Shown here: piece after piece, positions 26,981 through 35,633 of the stretch
How the letters are laid out: the number at the start of each line of letters is the position of its first letter
How positions within the stretch are numbered: position 1 is the stretch's first letter
From: JAXGXJ01 sp963816155
GTDB taxonomy: Bacteria > Actinomycetota > Thermoleophilia > RBG-16-64-13
NCBI GenBank assembly: GCA_963816155.1
Contig: CAWFJE010000011.1
Location: forward strand, 310,001-374,000
Direction: 5' to 3'
DNA length: 64,000 bases
The notes under the pieces: model-generated
Seen by the model: the letters and a program-made list of their open reading frames with translations, nothing else
Told to the model about the DNA's origin: nothing
The model's database searches: none
Position numbers and translations under genes: made by a program

Positions 26981-29900
26981 GAGAGGGCGGCGCCGTCCGC
27001 GGCGCCGCCCCTCTCACAGGCTCCTTGTGGCGTTCGGCTATTCCGCTCCGACCCTCAGGACAAGCACGGCAGCCTGGGCCCGAGTCAGATTGGACAGAGG
27101 TAGGAGATACAGCACCGCCGTTCTGCGTGGTTCCCTGGACCACCCCGCGGTAGACCAGATAGGCGGTGAAGGGGACGTGAACGGGATTGACCTGGGCGGC
27201 GTCGGCAAAGGGGGCAAGTACAGCCGCCCCCTCAGCGGCGTACCAGGCGGCCAGCGTCGGGTAGTTACCAAGCTCGCCGGCGATGTGACCGCTGTCGGCC
27301 AGTTCCTGCTGAGAGAGGTAGCGCCCCAGGATGGTGTTGGCGTGCTGCCTGGATATGTTCCAGGCCGGACGGTAGGTGTCGTCGGGGTATCCGGTCACCA
27401 CCTGGGCGGCCGCTGCCCCCTCTATCCAAGGATAGTAGGCATGGGCGACGGAAACGTCCGTGAAGGTGGGAGCGGCCGGAGTGAGCGTCCCCAGAGCAAA
27501 GCCGTCTACCACCATCTTGGCGAATTGATCCCTGGTGATGGACAGGGTGGGCCGGAAGGTACCGTCAGAGTAACCCTTGGCCACGGTCCAGACCTCGTCG
27601 GCAGTCACGCCGTACATGCTCACCCACTGGGCGTCGGTGATGTCAGTCCAGCGGTCGACATGAACGGGAGGCTCGGGCAGAGCGGTGAACTCAGCCATCA
27701 CCACGAGACTGGAGGTCACGTCTATGTCCGTGCGCGAAGCAGTGGCAAGGCCGTCGCTCCAGCGAACGAACTCATAGCCGGTGTCCGGCAGCGCTGTTAC
27801 CTGGCTGCCATCCTTGCCGTACTGGACCACCTGGACGGTATCCCCGGAGACGGAACCTCCCTCGGCGGCCCGGTAGATCAGGGTGAATTCCTGCACATTG
27901 GAGACATAGACAGCGAGAGCCTGGGTGTCGGTGAGCACGGGCGATCCGTTGTCGGCCACTTGCACGATCACGTCGTAGATGTTGTCGGCCCCGACGTCGG
28001 TGGGAGACTCATGATTGGGAGCGGTGATGAAGGCGAGGACCCCGGTGGAAGCGTTGATGGTGAACTTGGCAGCGTCGGCCCCGCCGATGATGCTGTAGGT
28101 GAGGTTGTTGGCGGGCACGTCAACGTCGGTGGCAGTGACCGTGGTCACCGCGGTGGTGTTCTCCTTCACAACTGCGGCCGCGCTCGCGCCGCCGCCGTTG
28201 CTCGTTATGACCGGGGCGTCGTTCAGTGCATTAACGTTCACGTAGACGGTGGCCGTATCCGTGTATTCGCCGTCGCTGATGGTGTAAGTGAAGCTGTCTG
28301 AGCCGTTGTAGTTGGCGTCCGGCGAGTAGTTGACAAGATCGTCCGTCGTATCAGACGGGGTCCCGTTGTCGTCCACGGCAGCAGTGCCGTGTGCGGGGTC
28401 TGACACGGCCGTGATTGCCAGATCATCGCCGTCTAGGTCAGTATCGTTGGCAAGCACGTCGATGGCGAAATCAACGCTGTCTTCAGCCACATCGATAGCC
28501 GTGGGATCCCCATCATTGACCGCGTCCGGGGCCTCGTTTACGTCGTTCACAGTGACCGTGAACGCTTCCTCATACCAAGCGCCGTCGGAGTCGGTGGTGC
28601 GCACTCGGATGGAGTAGGAGTCCTTCACCTCGTAGTTGAAGAGTGCCGCGGTGTTGAGCGCATCGCCCACGATGGCAAAGGAGGCGTTGTCGGTGTCGCC
28701 AGCACCCGCCGCCAGAGTGTAGGTGAAGCTGTCGCCCACATCCTCGTCCGTGGTGCTCAGGTTGCCCACCAGAGTGCTGCTGGCCTGGTTTTCGTCGACG
28801 TCGCTGTTATCAAGGGCGATATCGCTGGGATCGTCGTTTACGTCGTTCACAGTGACCGTGAACGCTTCCTCATACCAAGCGCCGTCGGAGTCGGTGGTGC
28901 GCACTCGGATGGAGTAGGAGTCCTTCACCTCGTAGTTGAAGAGTGCCGCGGTGTTGAGCGCATCGCCCACGATGGCAAAGGAGGCGTTGTCGGTGTCGCC
29001 AGCACCCGCCGCCAGAGTGTAGGTGAAGCTGTCGCCCACATCCTCGTCCGTGGTGCTCAGGTTGCCCACCAGAGTGCTGCTGGCCTGGTTTTCGTCGACG
29101 TCGCTGTTATCAAGGGCGATATCGCTGGGATCGTCGTTTACGTCGTTCACAGTGACCGTGAACGCTTCCTCATACCAAGCGCCGTCGGAGTCGGTGGTGC
29201 GCACTCGGATGGAGTAGGAGTCCTTCACCTCGTAGTTGAAGAGTGCCGCGGTGTTGAGCGCATCGCCCACGATGGCAAAGGAGGCGTTGTCGGTGTCGCC
29301 AGCACCCGCCGCCAGAGTGTAGGTGAAGCTGTCGCCCACATCCTCGTCCGTGGTGCTCAGGTTGCCCACCAGAGTGCTGCTGGCCTGGTTTTCGTCGACG
29401 TCGCTGTTATCAAGGGCGATATCGCTGGGATCGTCGTTTACGTCGTTCACAGTGACCGTGAACGCTTCCTCATACCAAGCGCCGTCGGAGTCGGTGGTGC
29501 GCACTCGGATGGAGTAGGAGTCCTTCACCTCGTAGTTGAAGAGTGCCGCGGTGTTGAGCGCATCGCCCACGATGGCAAAGGAGGCGTTGTCGGTGTCGCC
29601 AGCACCCGCCGCCAGAGTGTAGGTGAAGCTGTCGCCCACATCCTCGTCCGTGGTGCTCAGGTTGCCCACCAGAGTGCTGCTGGCCTGGTTTTCGTCGACG
29701 TCGCTGTTATCAAGGGCGATATCGCTGGGTGGACTATTGCCCTCGTCATCGTCGATGTTCGTGACGCTAGCATCCGCCGCATTGAGCCCACTGTAGGCAG
29801 CGTCCCCAGACGTTGCAGCTGCAGTGACGATGGAGTACGCAACGTCGCCGTCGTCATCAGAGTCATCCACCCCAGTGACCGTGACCGTCTGGGGCAGGTT

Positions 29901-31223
29901 CCAGTTCGCCGGCACTGTGTAGCTCACCACAGCGTAGACCCAAGACACCCGTACATCGGGATCCAGATCGTCGGAATAGACACCGAACTGTTGCAGCTCA
30001 GTCGCCGATACCACCCCATTGATCTGATCTACTGTCCACCCTCCTCCGGCCGGGTTCGAGGTCCATGTGAAGGAATGAATTTCCCAACCGGAATAGACCT
30101 CCTGGGGGGTGGAGTTGTAGTTGGCGCCGTTGACTCTGATGCCCATGGCGATGGTGTTGCCGCCGCTCGAAACCTGGTCGGTTGCGGCATAGACGGTCAG
30201 GTTGGTGATCGTCGCGCCGCTGGGAATATCAAAGGCCGGGAACCCGAAAAGATACCGGGCGCTTCCGGAGGTGGTCGCTGTGCCAGTGATGTAATCGCTG
30301 TCATCCTGGAGCGACTCATCCACACATTCGTAGAAGTGGGTCGCAGTCGAGGGTTCCTTGGTCCAGGTTCCCCTGAACTCGCCGTCCGCGTTCGGCCGCC
30401 GGGTCTGGGAGGCTGACGTCGCGGTGCCGGCGAAGGTCACGCTAGCGGGAGACACCGTGCCTTCACTCAGATCCGAACTGCTCAGCCCGATGGTCACATC
30501 CGCCGTCGGCTGCGAATCCAGCACGATGGTGAAGGTATCCGAGCCTCCGGCCTCTGTGGTCTCCAGACCGGAGCTCGGTGAGACGGTGATACCCGCGAGG
30601 TCGTAGGACACTGAAATCCTCACGCGGTCCACCTGCATTTGCTCCGTGTTGCCACAATTTGCCCTTATCCGCAGCCTGAAGTTGCTGTCAGAGAGCTCGC
30701 CGTAACTCCACGATCGTCCGAAACTGCTGTAGTTGCTGGATGGCGCAGAGTAGGTACTATCACTGCCCGTCAGACCACTGCCCTCTTGATTGACATCATT
30801 CGTGTAGGTCAGAGCAGTCCAGTTGGTTCCGCTATTCCAGGAGAGGTCCACGCCGAAGTTGTCTGTATTGTCGTTGTCGCTGACGCGTCCCTCGACCTCT
30901 ACGGAGAAGGCTATGTTCGTTGCCACAGAGCCAATTAGGCTTTGAAGACCGAAGATGGATGCTACGAGATTCTCATTGTCGTCAAACGTGGCTCTGATGT
31001 TGTCGGATTCTTGGGCGTTGCCAGGATTTGAGCAGGTGCCCGTGAAACCGGTCCCTTGCTGGTACACGGTAGTGGCGCCCAGCGCCGATGCCGACAGCCC
31101 CACGACCGACGCCGCCAACACAATCAGCAGAACGACTGCGTAGGCCATCGCCTTGTGCATCCGTGGGCGTTTCCTCTTCGTCATTCGTTCGCTTCTTGTG
31201 GGTTCGGTCTGTCTAGTGCTCAT
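26919..31223 (-). CDS. Giant secreted cadherin-repeat/SLH surface protein, 3' frameshift
   Basis: About 1,430 residues. Start ATG 31223 follows GGGGAG. A basic N-terminus and hydrophobic segment (AYAVVLLIVLAASVVGLSASA) form a signal peptide. Then come beta-rich regions, one Calx-beta-like; four identical 100-residue cadherin-like repeats (PSDIALDNSDVDEN...); a VCBS/Big_9-like domain (NGSDSFTYTISDGEYTDTATV); a cadherin domain; an InlB-type repeat; and SLH domains (YPWIEGAAAAQVVTGYPDDT). The last SLH helix (NLTRAQAAVLVLRVGAE, stop at 27038) lies in another frame: a one-base change near 27105-27120 makes this frame run on to 26919 through a terminator. Cell-wall anchored adhesin or matrix protein. 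Confidence 0.85.
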   Translation of the reverse strand: MSTRQTEPTRSERMTKRKRPRMHKAMAYAVVLLIVLAASVVGLSASALGATTVYQQGTGFTGTCSNPGNAQESDNIRATFDDNENLVASIFGLQSLIGSVATNIAFSVEVEGRVSDNDNTDNFGVDLSWNSGTNWTALTYTNDVNQEGSGLTGSDSTYSAPSSNYSSFGRSWSYGELSDSNFRLRIRANCGNTEQMQVDRVRISVSYDLAGITVSPSSGLETTEAGGSDTFTIVLDSQPTADVTIGLSSSDLSEGTVSPASVTFAGTATSASQTRRPNADGEFRGTWTKEPSTATHFYECVDESLQDDSDYITGTATTSGSARYLFGFPAFDIPSGATITNLTVYAATDQVSSGGNTIAMGIRVNGANYNSTPQEVYSGWEIHSFTWTSNPAGGGWTVDQINGVVSATELQQFGVYSDDLDPDVRVSWVYAVVSYTVPANWNLPQTVTVTGVDDSDDDGDVAYSIVTAAATSGDAAYSGLNAADASVTNIDDDEGNSPPSDIALDNSDVDENQASSTLVGNLSTTDEDVGDSFTYTLAAGAGDTDNASFAIVGDALNTAALFNYEVKDSYSIRVRTTDSDGAWYEEAFTVTVNDVNDDPSDIALDNSDVDENQASSTLVGNLSTTDEDVGDSFTYTLAAGAGDTDNASFAIVGDALNTAALFNYEVKDSYSIRVRTTDSDGAWYEEAFTVTVNDVNDDPSDIALDNSDVDENQASSTLVGNLSTTDEDVGDSFTYTLAAGAGDTDNASFAIVGDALNTAALFNYEVKDSYSIRVRTTDSDGAWYEEAFTVTVNDVNDDPSDIALDNSDVDENQASSTLVGNLSTTDEDVGDSFTYTLAAGAGDTDNASFAIVGDALNTAALFNYEVKDSYSIRVRTTDSDGAWYEEAFTVTVNDVNEAPDAVNDGDPTAIDVAEDSVDFAIDVLANDTDLDGDDLAITAVSDPAHGTAAVDDNGTPSDTTDDLVNYSPDANYNGSDSFTYTISDGEYTDTATVYVNVNALNDAPVITSNGGGASAAAVVKENTTAVTTVTATDVDVPANNLTYSIIGGADAAKFTINASTGVLAFITAPNHESPTDVGADNIYDVIVQVADNGSPVLTDTQALAVYVSNVQEFTLIYRAAEGGSVSGDTVQVVQYGKDGSQVTALPDTGYEFVRWSDGLATASRTDIDVTSSLVVMAEFTALPEPPVHVDRWTDITDAQWVSMYGVTADEVWTVAKGYSDGTFRPTLSITRDQFAKMVVDGFALGTLTPAAPTFTDVSVAHAYYPWIEGAAAAQVVTGYPDDTYRPAWNISRQHANTILGRYLSQQELADSGHIAGELGNYPTLAAWYAAEGAAVLAPFADAAQVNPVHVPFTAYLVYRGVVQGTTQNGGAVSPTSVQSDSGPGCRACPEGRSGIAERHKEPVRGAAPRTAPPSQSLGGFSNWRTTRTAGRAFS
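26981..27015 (-). terminator. GC-rich hairpin ending the giant SLH gene
   Basis: GAGAGGGCGGCGCC and GGCGCCGCCCCTCTC flank a six-base loop, pairing over 14 bp with one bulged base. It begins 23 bases beyond the restored SLH stop (27038) in the minus-strand direction, where a terminator is expected. Confidence 0.7.
28534..29729 (-). repeat. Four tandem 300-bp units, base-for-base identical
   Basis: The 300-bp unit recurs at exactly 300-base steps, with no difference that I can find between copies over 1,196 bases. Each codes for one 100-residue cadherin-like domain, including DENQASSTLVGNLSTTDEDV and YSIRVRTTDSDGAWYEEAFT. Identity at silent sites indicates very recent amplification or gene conversion. 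Copy number in the genome may differ from the assembly. Confidence 0.97.
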
Positions 31224-31313
31224 AATGCGCTCCCCGTCCGCGTGTCTCTGCTTATCTTGTTCACTGACGCCTCCCAAAGCCCTTTCCCGTAGATGGGCGA
31301 CCCTTGTTGCGAT

Positions 31314-31628
31314 TCACGACACCTGGGCCAGTTGCGCGCTGGCCTCGTCTAGAGCAATGCCGGCCCCCGCGCCGCCTTCTACGTGTTCGACCCGGACCAC
31401 GTTCCCAGTGGCTTCGACCCGCAGAGGAGTGGCGGTCTCACGATCGGGGATAGTCAGAACCACATTCAGTCGGTCACCGACATCGAGCTGGTATTTCGTC
31501 AACAGATAGAGTCCCGACACGGACACGTTGCATGTGGTTGCCGGCCCCCTGTCGGTTTCGACCGGTAGAGAGACCAGGAACCTCTCGGCCAATCGATGCT
31601 CAGAATAGATGCTACTCGCCTGTGACAT
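31314..31628 (-). CDS. PilZ-domain protein
   Basis: 104 residues forming little more than one PilZ domain: an arginine-containing N-terminal segment (EHRLAERFLVSLPVE), then NVSVSGLYLLT in the place of the D/N-x-S-x-x-G c-di-GMP motif, and beta strands (LNVVLTIPDRETATPLRVEA). PilZ domains bind cyclic di-GMP through the RxxxR and D/NxSxxG motifs; here the first is only approximate (R12/E15/R16). It lies about 90 bases upstream of the giant SLH gene in the same direction. Confidence 0.65.
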   Translation of the reverse strand: MSQASSIYSEHRLAERFLVSLPVETDRGPATTCNVSVSGLYLLTKYQLDVGDRLNVVLTIPDRETATPLRVEATGNVVRVEHVEGGAGAGIALDEASAQLAQVS

Positions 31629-31753
31629 GCATGCAAGTCTAGGCGGGCATCATGTGCCACACAATTGACCGCCGGATAGAAAGAGCTATACCTTCTGGAT
31701 ATAGAGAAATGCCCGAACCCTCGCCCAGAACAAACAGGGCAGCAAACCTCAGG

Positions 31754-32392
31754 TCAGACCAGTCCGTTCTCGTGGGCGAACCTGACTAAGCCAGCCCGTC
31801 CCTCAATGCTCAGCTTCCGATAAACATTGTGCAGGTGCGACTTGACCGTCCCCTCAGTAACCGAAAGGGTCGTGGCTATCTCGGCGGTGCTCATACCCTG
31901 TGCGCATGATCGCAGTACCTGCATCTCCCGGTCACTGAGTCGGCCGGCCAGGCGCTGTGCCCCAGCTTCCCTCCGAAGGAGGTGTTCCATGGCGCGGCTG
32001 AACGAGCGCTTCTCCATCCATACATCTCCGGCCGCGACCTTCTCCACACACTGAAGCACCAAGCTGGACGCCATATCCTTGAGGAGGATCCCCGGAACAC
32101 TCAGGCGTAGGCAGTCCAGAGCCTCGCGCTCGTCGAGCGAAGCGGTCAGGATGACCACCCGCGTGGGAAGATCCTCTTCCTTCAGCGCCCGGGCGATGGC
32201 GATACCGTCCATGTCCGGCATGTGAAGATCAAGGAGAAGGATATCCGGGCAGAAGCGCCGGACCGCCGCGAGGGCCTCTTCTCCATTCGCGCAGCGGGCC
32301 TGGATCTCGAAATCCCCGTTGCCGGCGAACAGACGCTCCAACCCGTCGAGGATCAGCGGGTGGTCGTCGGCAAGAACCAAGCGAACAGTCAC
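31754..32392 (-). CDS. NarL/FixJ-type two-component response regulator
   Basis: 212 residues. The receiver domain has the acidic pair ADDHP, phospho-acceptor Asp in ILLLDLHMPDMDG, a Thr in VVILTAS and Lys in GILLKDM. A LuxR-type helix-turn-helix follows: LSDREMQVLRSCAQGMSTAEIATTL and VTEGTVKSHLHNVYRKL. GTG 32392 overlaps the stop of a small upstream frame as GTGA. No histidine kinase is present in the window, so its partner is elsewhere. Adjacent PilZ and SLH genes are plausible targets. Confidence 0.92.
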   Translation of the reverse strand: MTVRLVLADDHPLILDGLERLFAGNGDFEIQARCANGEEALAAVRRFCPDILLLDLHMPDMDGIAIARALKEEDLPTRVVILTASLDEREALDCLRLSVPGILLKDMASSLVLQCVEKVAAGDVWMEKRSFSRAMEHLLRREAGAQRLAGRLSDREMQVLRSCAQGMSTAEIATTLSVTEGTVKSHLHNVYRKLSIEGRAGLVRFAHENGLV

Positions 32393-32613
32393 GTTGCCCG
32401 TTCCACGCTTGCCTTCGTGACCCGGAACTCCCAGAAGACCTTGTCAACTCGTATGGAAACGACCAATGACCTTTCTTCCGACCGGGAGCTGCGCCGCGCC
32501 GGTTCCTCGATAGCCCAGGCACCGATTCGCCGACGTCTGAGGACTTTGGACGACCGCGTGAAACCAGCGTGGACTCTATCATTCACCGGAACAGGGGTCA
32601 AAGAGCGCTTCAC
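32389..32613 (-). CDS. Small open frame coupled to the response-regulator gene
   Basis: 74 codons from GTG 32613, rich in Arg and Ser, ending RVDKVFWEFRVTKASVERAT with its stop in a GTGA overlap with the response-regulator start. The overlap resembles other couplings in this window, but I recognise no family and see no clear ribosome binding site. It could be the end of a damaged longer gene. Confidence 0.3.
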   Translation of the reverse strand: MKRSLTPVPVNDRVHAGFTRSSKVLRRRRIGAWAIEEPARRSSRSEERSLVVSIRVDKVFWEFRVTKASVERAT

Positions 32614-32674
32614 CGCGCGCGAGGCGCAGGCGCGGGCGTATCAGCCCAAGACCCCCGGCTCCTGTCCCTCCGCC

Positions 32675-33526
32675 CTACGTCAGACCAGCCTGCGATGTAA
32701 GCGCCACCGTGCCCGCCTTCACCGACACTTCCAGCATGTCGAGCAGGCGGGGCATGCCGTCTCTCTCCCTCTGCAGATGCAGGACGAGCGGCTTCACACG
32801 CGTGAGGCGCTGGGCCACCTTCCGGTTCGCTACGAGCGCCCGGTTGAATGGGGCGTCGGGCTCGGTTGTGGCTATGGTGGCAAGACCACCGGGGCCTCCC
32901 TGGAGAGCGTCCAGGAATGATGGTATGTCCTCCGCGGCGAGTTCTCCCACCACGATCCAATCCGGTTTCATGTCCGCCGCTCTGCGGAAGGCGTCCGTTC
33001 GCGCCTGAGAACCGGCCGCGGCGACCATCCGAGACACATCCGCGCGCTCCCCGATCACAGGCAGCACATCCTCCTCCTCGTCGATAACCACGAGATGCTG
33101 ATTGGCGGGAAGTTGAGCGACGAGCGAATTGAGGAGAGAGGACTTGCCGGTGCCGGGTTCTCCGCTGATGAACATGTTCCGTTTCAGGCCGAGATTGAGG
33201 GTGATGCGCCGCGCCTGCCAGACCGTGGGACAGCCGGTGTCGACCAAATCGCGCAGGGTCACGTGGAGGATCTCCCCCGGTCTGCGGTCGCCCGGTGCGG
33301 ACGCTGATAAGGGGAGTCGCCGGGCACCGACGTCGCCGTCGTCACGCGAGGAGGCCCGGTCGGCCTCGAACGTACCAAATGTGTGAATGATCGACTGGAC
33401 GAGCTGAGAGACCAGACGCAGCCGGGCCCGTTCTTCGCCGGAGGCATCAAGCTCGGCCACCAGATCGTCGACCACCTGTGTCTGTCGGTCTTCGTAGGCG
33501 ACCAGTATGCGATCGAAATCCGGCAC
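32675..33526 (-). CDS. CpaF/VirB11-like secretion ATPase homologue, degenerate
   Basis: 283 residues from GTG 33526, preceded by GGGGGAG. The core resembles type II/IV secretion ATPases: NMFISGEPGTGKSSLLNSL (Walker A), HLVVIDEEEDVLPV, and MKPDWIVVGELAAEDI, which parallels the LRxxPDRIIVGEVRG segment. The conserved TGHxG and TIHA histidine boxes are replaced by QGGPGG and TIATT, and the usual large N-terminal domain is missing. No pilus or secretion genes adjoin. It may work as a regulatory ATPase rather than an export motor. It stands between a lipoprotein and the response regulator. Confidence 0.7.
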   Translation of the reverse strand: MPDFDRILVAYEDRQTQVVDDLVAELDASGEERARLRLVSQLVQSIIHTFGTFEADRASSRDDGDVGARRLPLSASAPGDRRPGEILHVTLRDLVDTGCPTVWQARRITLNLGLKRNMFISGEPGTGKSSLLNSLVAQLPANQHLVVIDEEEDVLPVIGERADVSRMVAAAGSQARTDAFRRAADMKPDWIVVGELAAEDIPSFLDALQGGPGGLATIATTEPDAPFNRALVANRKVAQRLTRVKPLVLHLQRERDGMPRLLDMLEVSVKAGTVALTSQAGLT

Positions 33527-33734
33527 GGTCTGCTCCCCCTTCGATCCGATGTGGTCCTGCCGGCCGCTCGAGTCCGATGCCAGTAGGCCAATGGTGCACG
33601 CGCTCTCTTCCGTACTATCGGCCACTGAGGCGGAGCGGCTTAGCAAGCGCCCCCTCTTCGCGTCATGGTGCCCTATGTCTGAGTATACAAGACTCCCCCC
33701 CCTTACTCTCAACCCCACGCGCGCCTGGGCAGCC

Positions 33735-34271
33735 TCAGCCCTCCATGACCGGCACCAACCATTCCTGGGTCCGAGCCCGAGCGAGTCGCCACAGCCGCTG
33801 GATGCTGTCATCGGGAGCGTACTGGACGGAGCTCGACACTTGGGACGTCTGCAGCGGCAGATCGTAGAGGTCGACTATCTCGTCCGCGCGCGGCACCAAC
33901 GGCCGACCGTCCCGGTACAGAGGAATGCCCTCGTACTCGGTGCCTTGTGCATCCGCGGCGCTCCACAAGGAGAGACTGTCTTCGTAGGCCCAGTAGATCG
34001 AGTTGAACTTGGCCAGGAAGTCCTGCTCGTCCAGCGTGAGACCGGCCGCATCGATGGCGTCCAGTTCCTCCCGCAGATGATCCACCTTGTTCCGGCTGTC
34101 TGTGAGCGTGCTCACCGCGGAAGTAGCCACGATTATGTCCGTGAGCGCCCCCCAGGAGTCTTCGAACAAGGTGTCGTCGATGCCCGTCGTCCGCTCGCTC
34201 GACTCCGTGGCCGTTTGATGCGGTGGTGTGAGGTCGCGGCAGCCGGCGGCAGTCACCACGAGAGACACCAT
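33735..34271 (-). CDS. Small lipoprotein of unknown function
   Basis: About 178 residues. A hydrophobic stretch ends in the lipobox VTAAGC, so the mature protein would be lipid-anchored. The body is helical and acidic (TLDEQDFLAKFNSIYWAYED, DEIVDLYDLPLQ). ATG 34271 lies inside the hydrophobic segment. The in-frame sequence upstream (KIRILILLAI) completes a normal signal peptide but has no ATG or GTG, so the true start is unclear (TTG 34280 or a base error). No family recognised. Confidence 0.6.
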   Translation of the reverse strand: MVSLVVTAAGCRDLTPPHQTATESSERTTGIDDTLFEDSWGALTDIIVATSAVSTLTDSRNKVDHLREELDAIDAAGLTLDEQDFLAKFNSIYWAYEDSLSLWSAADAQGTEYEGIPLYRDGRPLVPRADEIVDLYDLPLQTSQVSSSVQYAPDDSIQRLWRLARARTQEWLVPVMEG

Positions 34272-34626
34272 GATGGCCAAGAGGATGAGTATCCTGATCT
34301 TCGGACCTCGTCTTCGTTCTGTTTTTGCGGCCCCGGCTTCGGCCCCGGCGGATGAGCATACCAGATGCCGGAATCCCGGCGACCACGGGCGGCCCGAACA
34401 GAAGACGGGGCCTCCGCTCAGTTCATCGCGGGGCCCCGTGTTCGAGGGGAGTAGGCTACTGAAGACGGAGTTTCCACGCACCGTCCCGTAATCCTTCCTC
34501 GGCTCCCGTGACCTGTTGGCGGCAACCGAACATGACGCCGAACCCCTTGATAGATGGCACGGTTGGGGCGAACATGGGACCCGGCTGAGGAGTCGCGCGC
34601 TGGGACATCGAACGAGGGAGCCCGAT
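34272..34626. other. Divergent region with a GC-rich hairpin
   Basis: Separates the lipoprotein gene (minus) from the DUF4177-like gene (plus). ACGGGGCC (34405-34412) pairs with GGCCCCGT (34432-34439). Being between divergent genes, it is not an obvious terminator and could be a leader hairpin or regulatory site. Nothing else seen. Confidence 0.4.
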
Positions 34627-34980
34627 ATGAGATGGGAGTACCGCAGCATCATCCTGAGCGCACAGGCGCACGACCCGGACACCAAGGCGTACCTACAGAA
34701 GATTTGGCCCGGATGGGAGCCCCCGCGCCACGCACCCCAGGCGTTGATCCCCAAACTGAACGACATGGGCGCCGAGGGCTGGGAGTTGGTGAGCATGGAG
34801 CCCGTCTTCCTGGACGAAGACGCGAGCGTCCTTATCCACGGGGGACCCAGGCCGCCCGACGACCCCATCACCGGCATGATCAAGGCCAAGGCCAGGATCC
34901 CATCGACGGGCGGAGGCACCGAGCCTACCAGGTACACGCACGTCTACCTTTGCGCCTTCAAGCGCCAGATAGACGCCTGA
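34627..34980 (+). CDS. DUF4177-like small protein
   Basis: 117 residues from ATG 34627, preceded by GAGGGAG. The start MRWEYRSIILSA and LNDMGAEGWELVSMEPV match the DUF4177 pattern (MKWEYKV... LNELGAEGWELV). The middle holds an extra loop absent from minimal members. Function unknown; the fold is a small alpha/beta sandwich often found in stand-alone proteins. First of three co-directional small genes. Confidence 0.7.
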   Translation: MRWEYRSIILSAQAHDPDTKAYLQKIWPGWEPPRHAPQALIPKLNDMGAEGWELVSMEPVFLDEDASVLIHGGPRPPDDPITGMIKAKARIPSTGGGTEPTRYTHVYLCAFKRQIDA

Positions 34981-35085
34981 AGAGTCTATGTGCTAATGAG
35001 GGCCAGGCTGGATGTCGAAACACATTAGTGGACGGCTTGAACCGTCAGGGATGGGAACGAACCAGCACCTTTCGAGGGAGAGGCC

Positions 35086-35526
35086 ATGGCAGTTGCAGAT
35101 GAGATCAGGTCCTACCTGGGAGACGAAGTCGGAGCGAAAGTGGGCGGAAAGGGCGAGACTGGCGACGCAAAGCTGATCATCGCCGAGCGGAAGGCCTTCC
35201 TTGCGAAGAAGACGGTCGAATACTCGGCCAAGTTCAGGGTCCAGGACGATGACCGCGTAGTCCGCTTCTTCGAGATGCTGAAGGAGTCGGCTTCGGGGAT
35301 GTCCGTGAGCGATGACGACGACGTGGGCGCTGGCTGGGGGGTTTCCAAAGGAATCTACCAGACGGGCACCGGGGGTCGCGATGGCTTCATCGAGGCGCAA
35401 GGCAGCCTGCTAGGCAGCAAGTATGCCTTCACCTTCGATTACGCGAAGATTCGCACCGGGGTGCGGGAGTTGACCGAGAAGCACGGGTATCGGTTCGATT
35501 ATCAGTTGACGCCCAGGGGTCTCTAG
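35086..35526 (+). CDS. Uncharacterised 146-residue soluble protein
   Basis: ATG 35086 with GAGGGAGAGG just upstream. No signal peptide or membrane segment. N-terminal half is alternating charged and hydrophobic (AKLIIAERKAFLAKKTVEYS), with an acidic run SDDDD and a glycine-rich middle (GTGGRDGFIEAQGSLLGS). Composition and codon use look like a real gene. Not recognised. It follows the DUF4177-like gene by 105 bases. Confidence 0.6.
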   Translation: MAVADEIRSYLGDEVGAKVGGKGETGDAKLIIAERKAFLAKKTVEYSAKFRVQDDDRVVRFFEMLKESASGMSVSDDDDVGAGWGVSKGIYQTGTGGRDGFIEAQGSLLGSKYAFTFDYAKIRTGVRELTEKHGYRFDYQLTPRGL

Positions 35527-35633
35527 GCGCATCTCGATTCCCGCGCGAACGGCGTCGAGAGATATGACAGGAGATTGCGCATGATCAGTCTATGGGCCGT
35601 CCGCCCCAAGACGACGAGCGCGGAGGAGTAAGT

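Noticed and set aside
28534..29729. Possible CRISPR or other non-coding repeat array
   Set aside because: The 300-bp units are in frame, have no spacers and encode cadherin-like domains.
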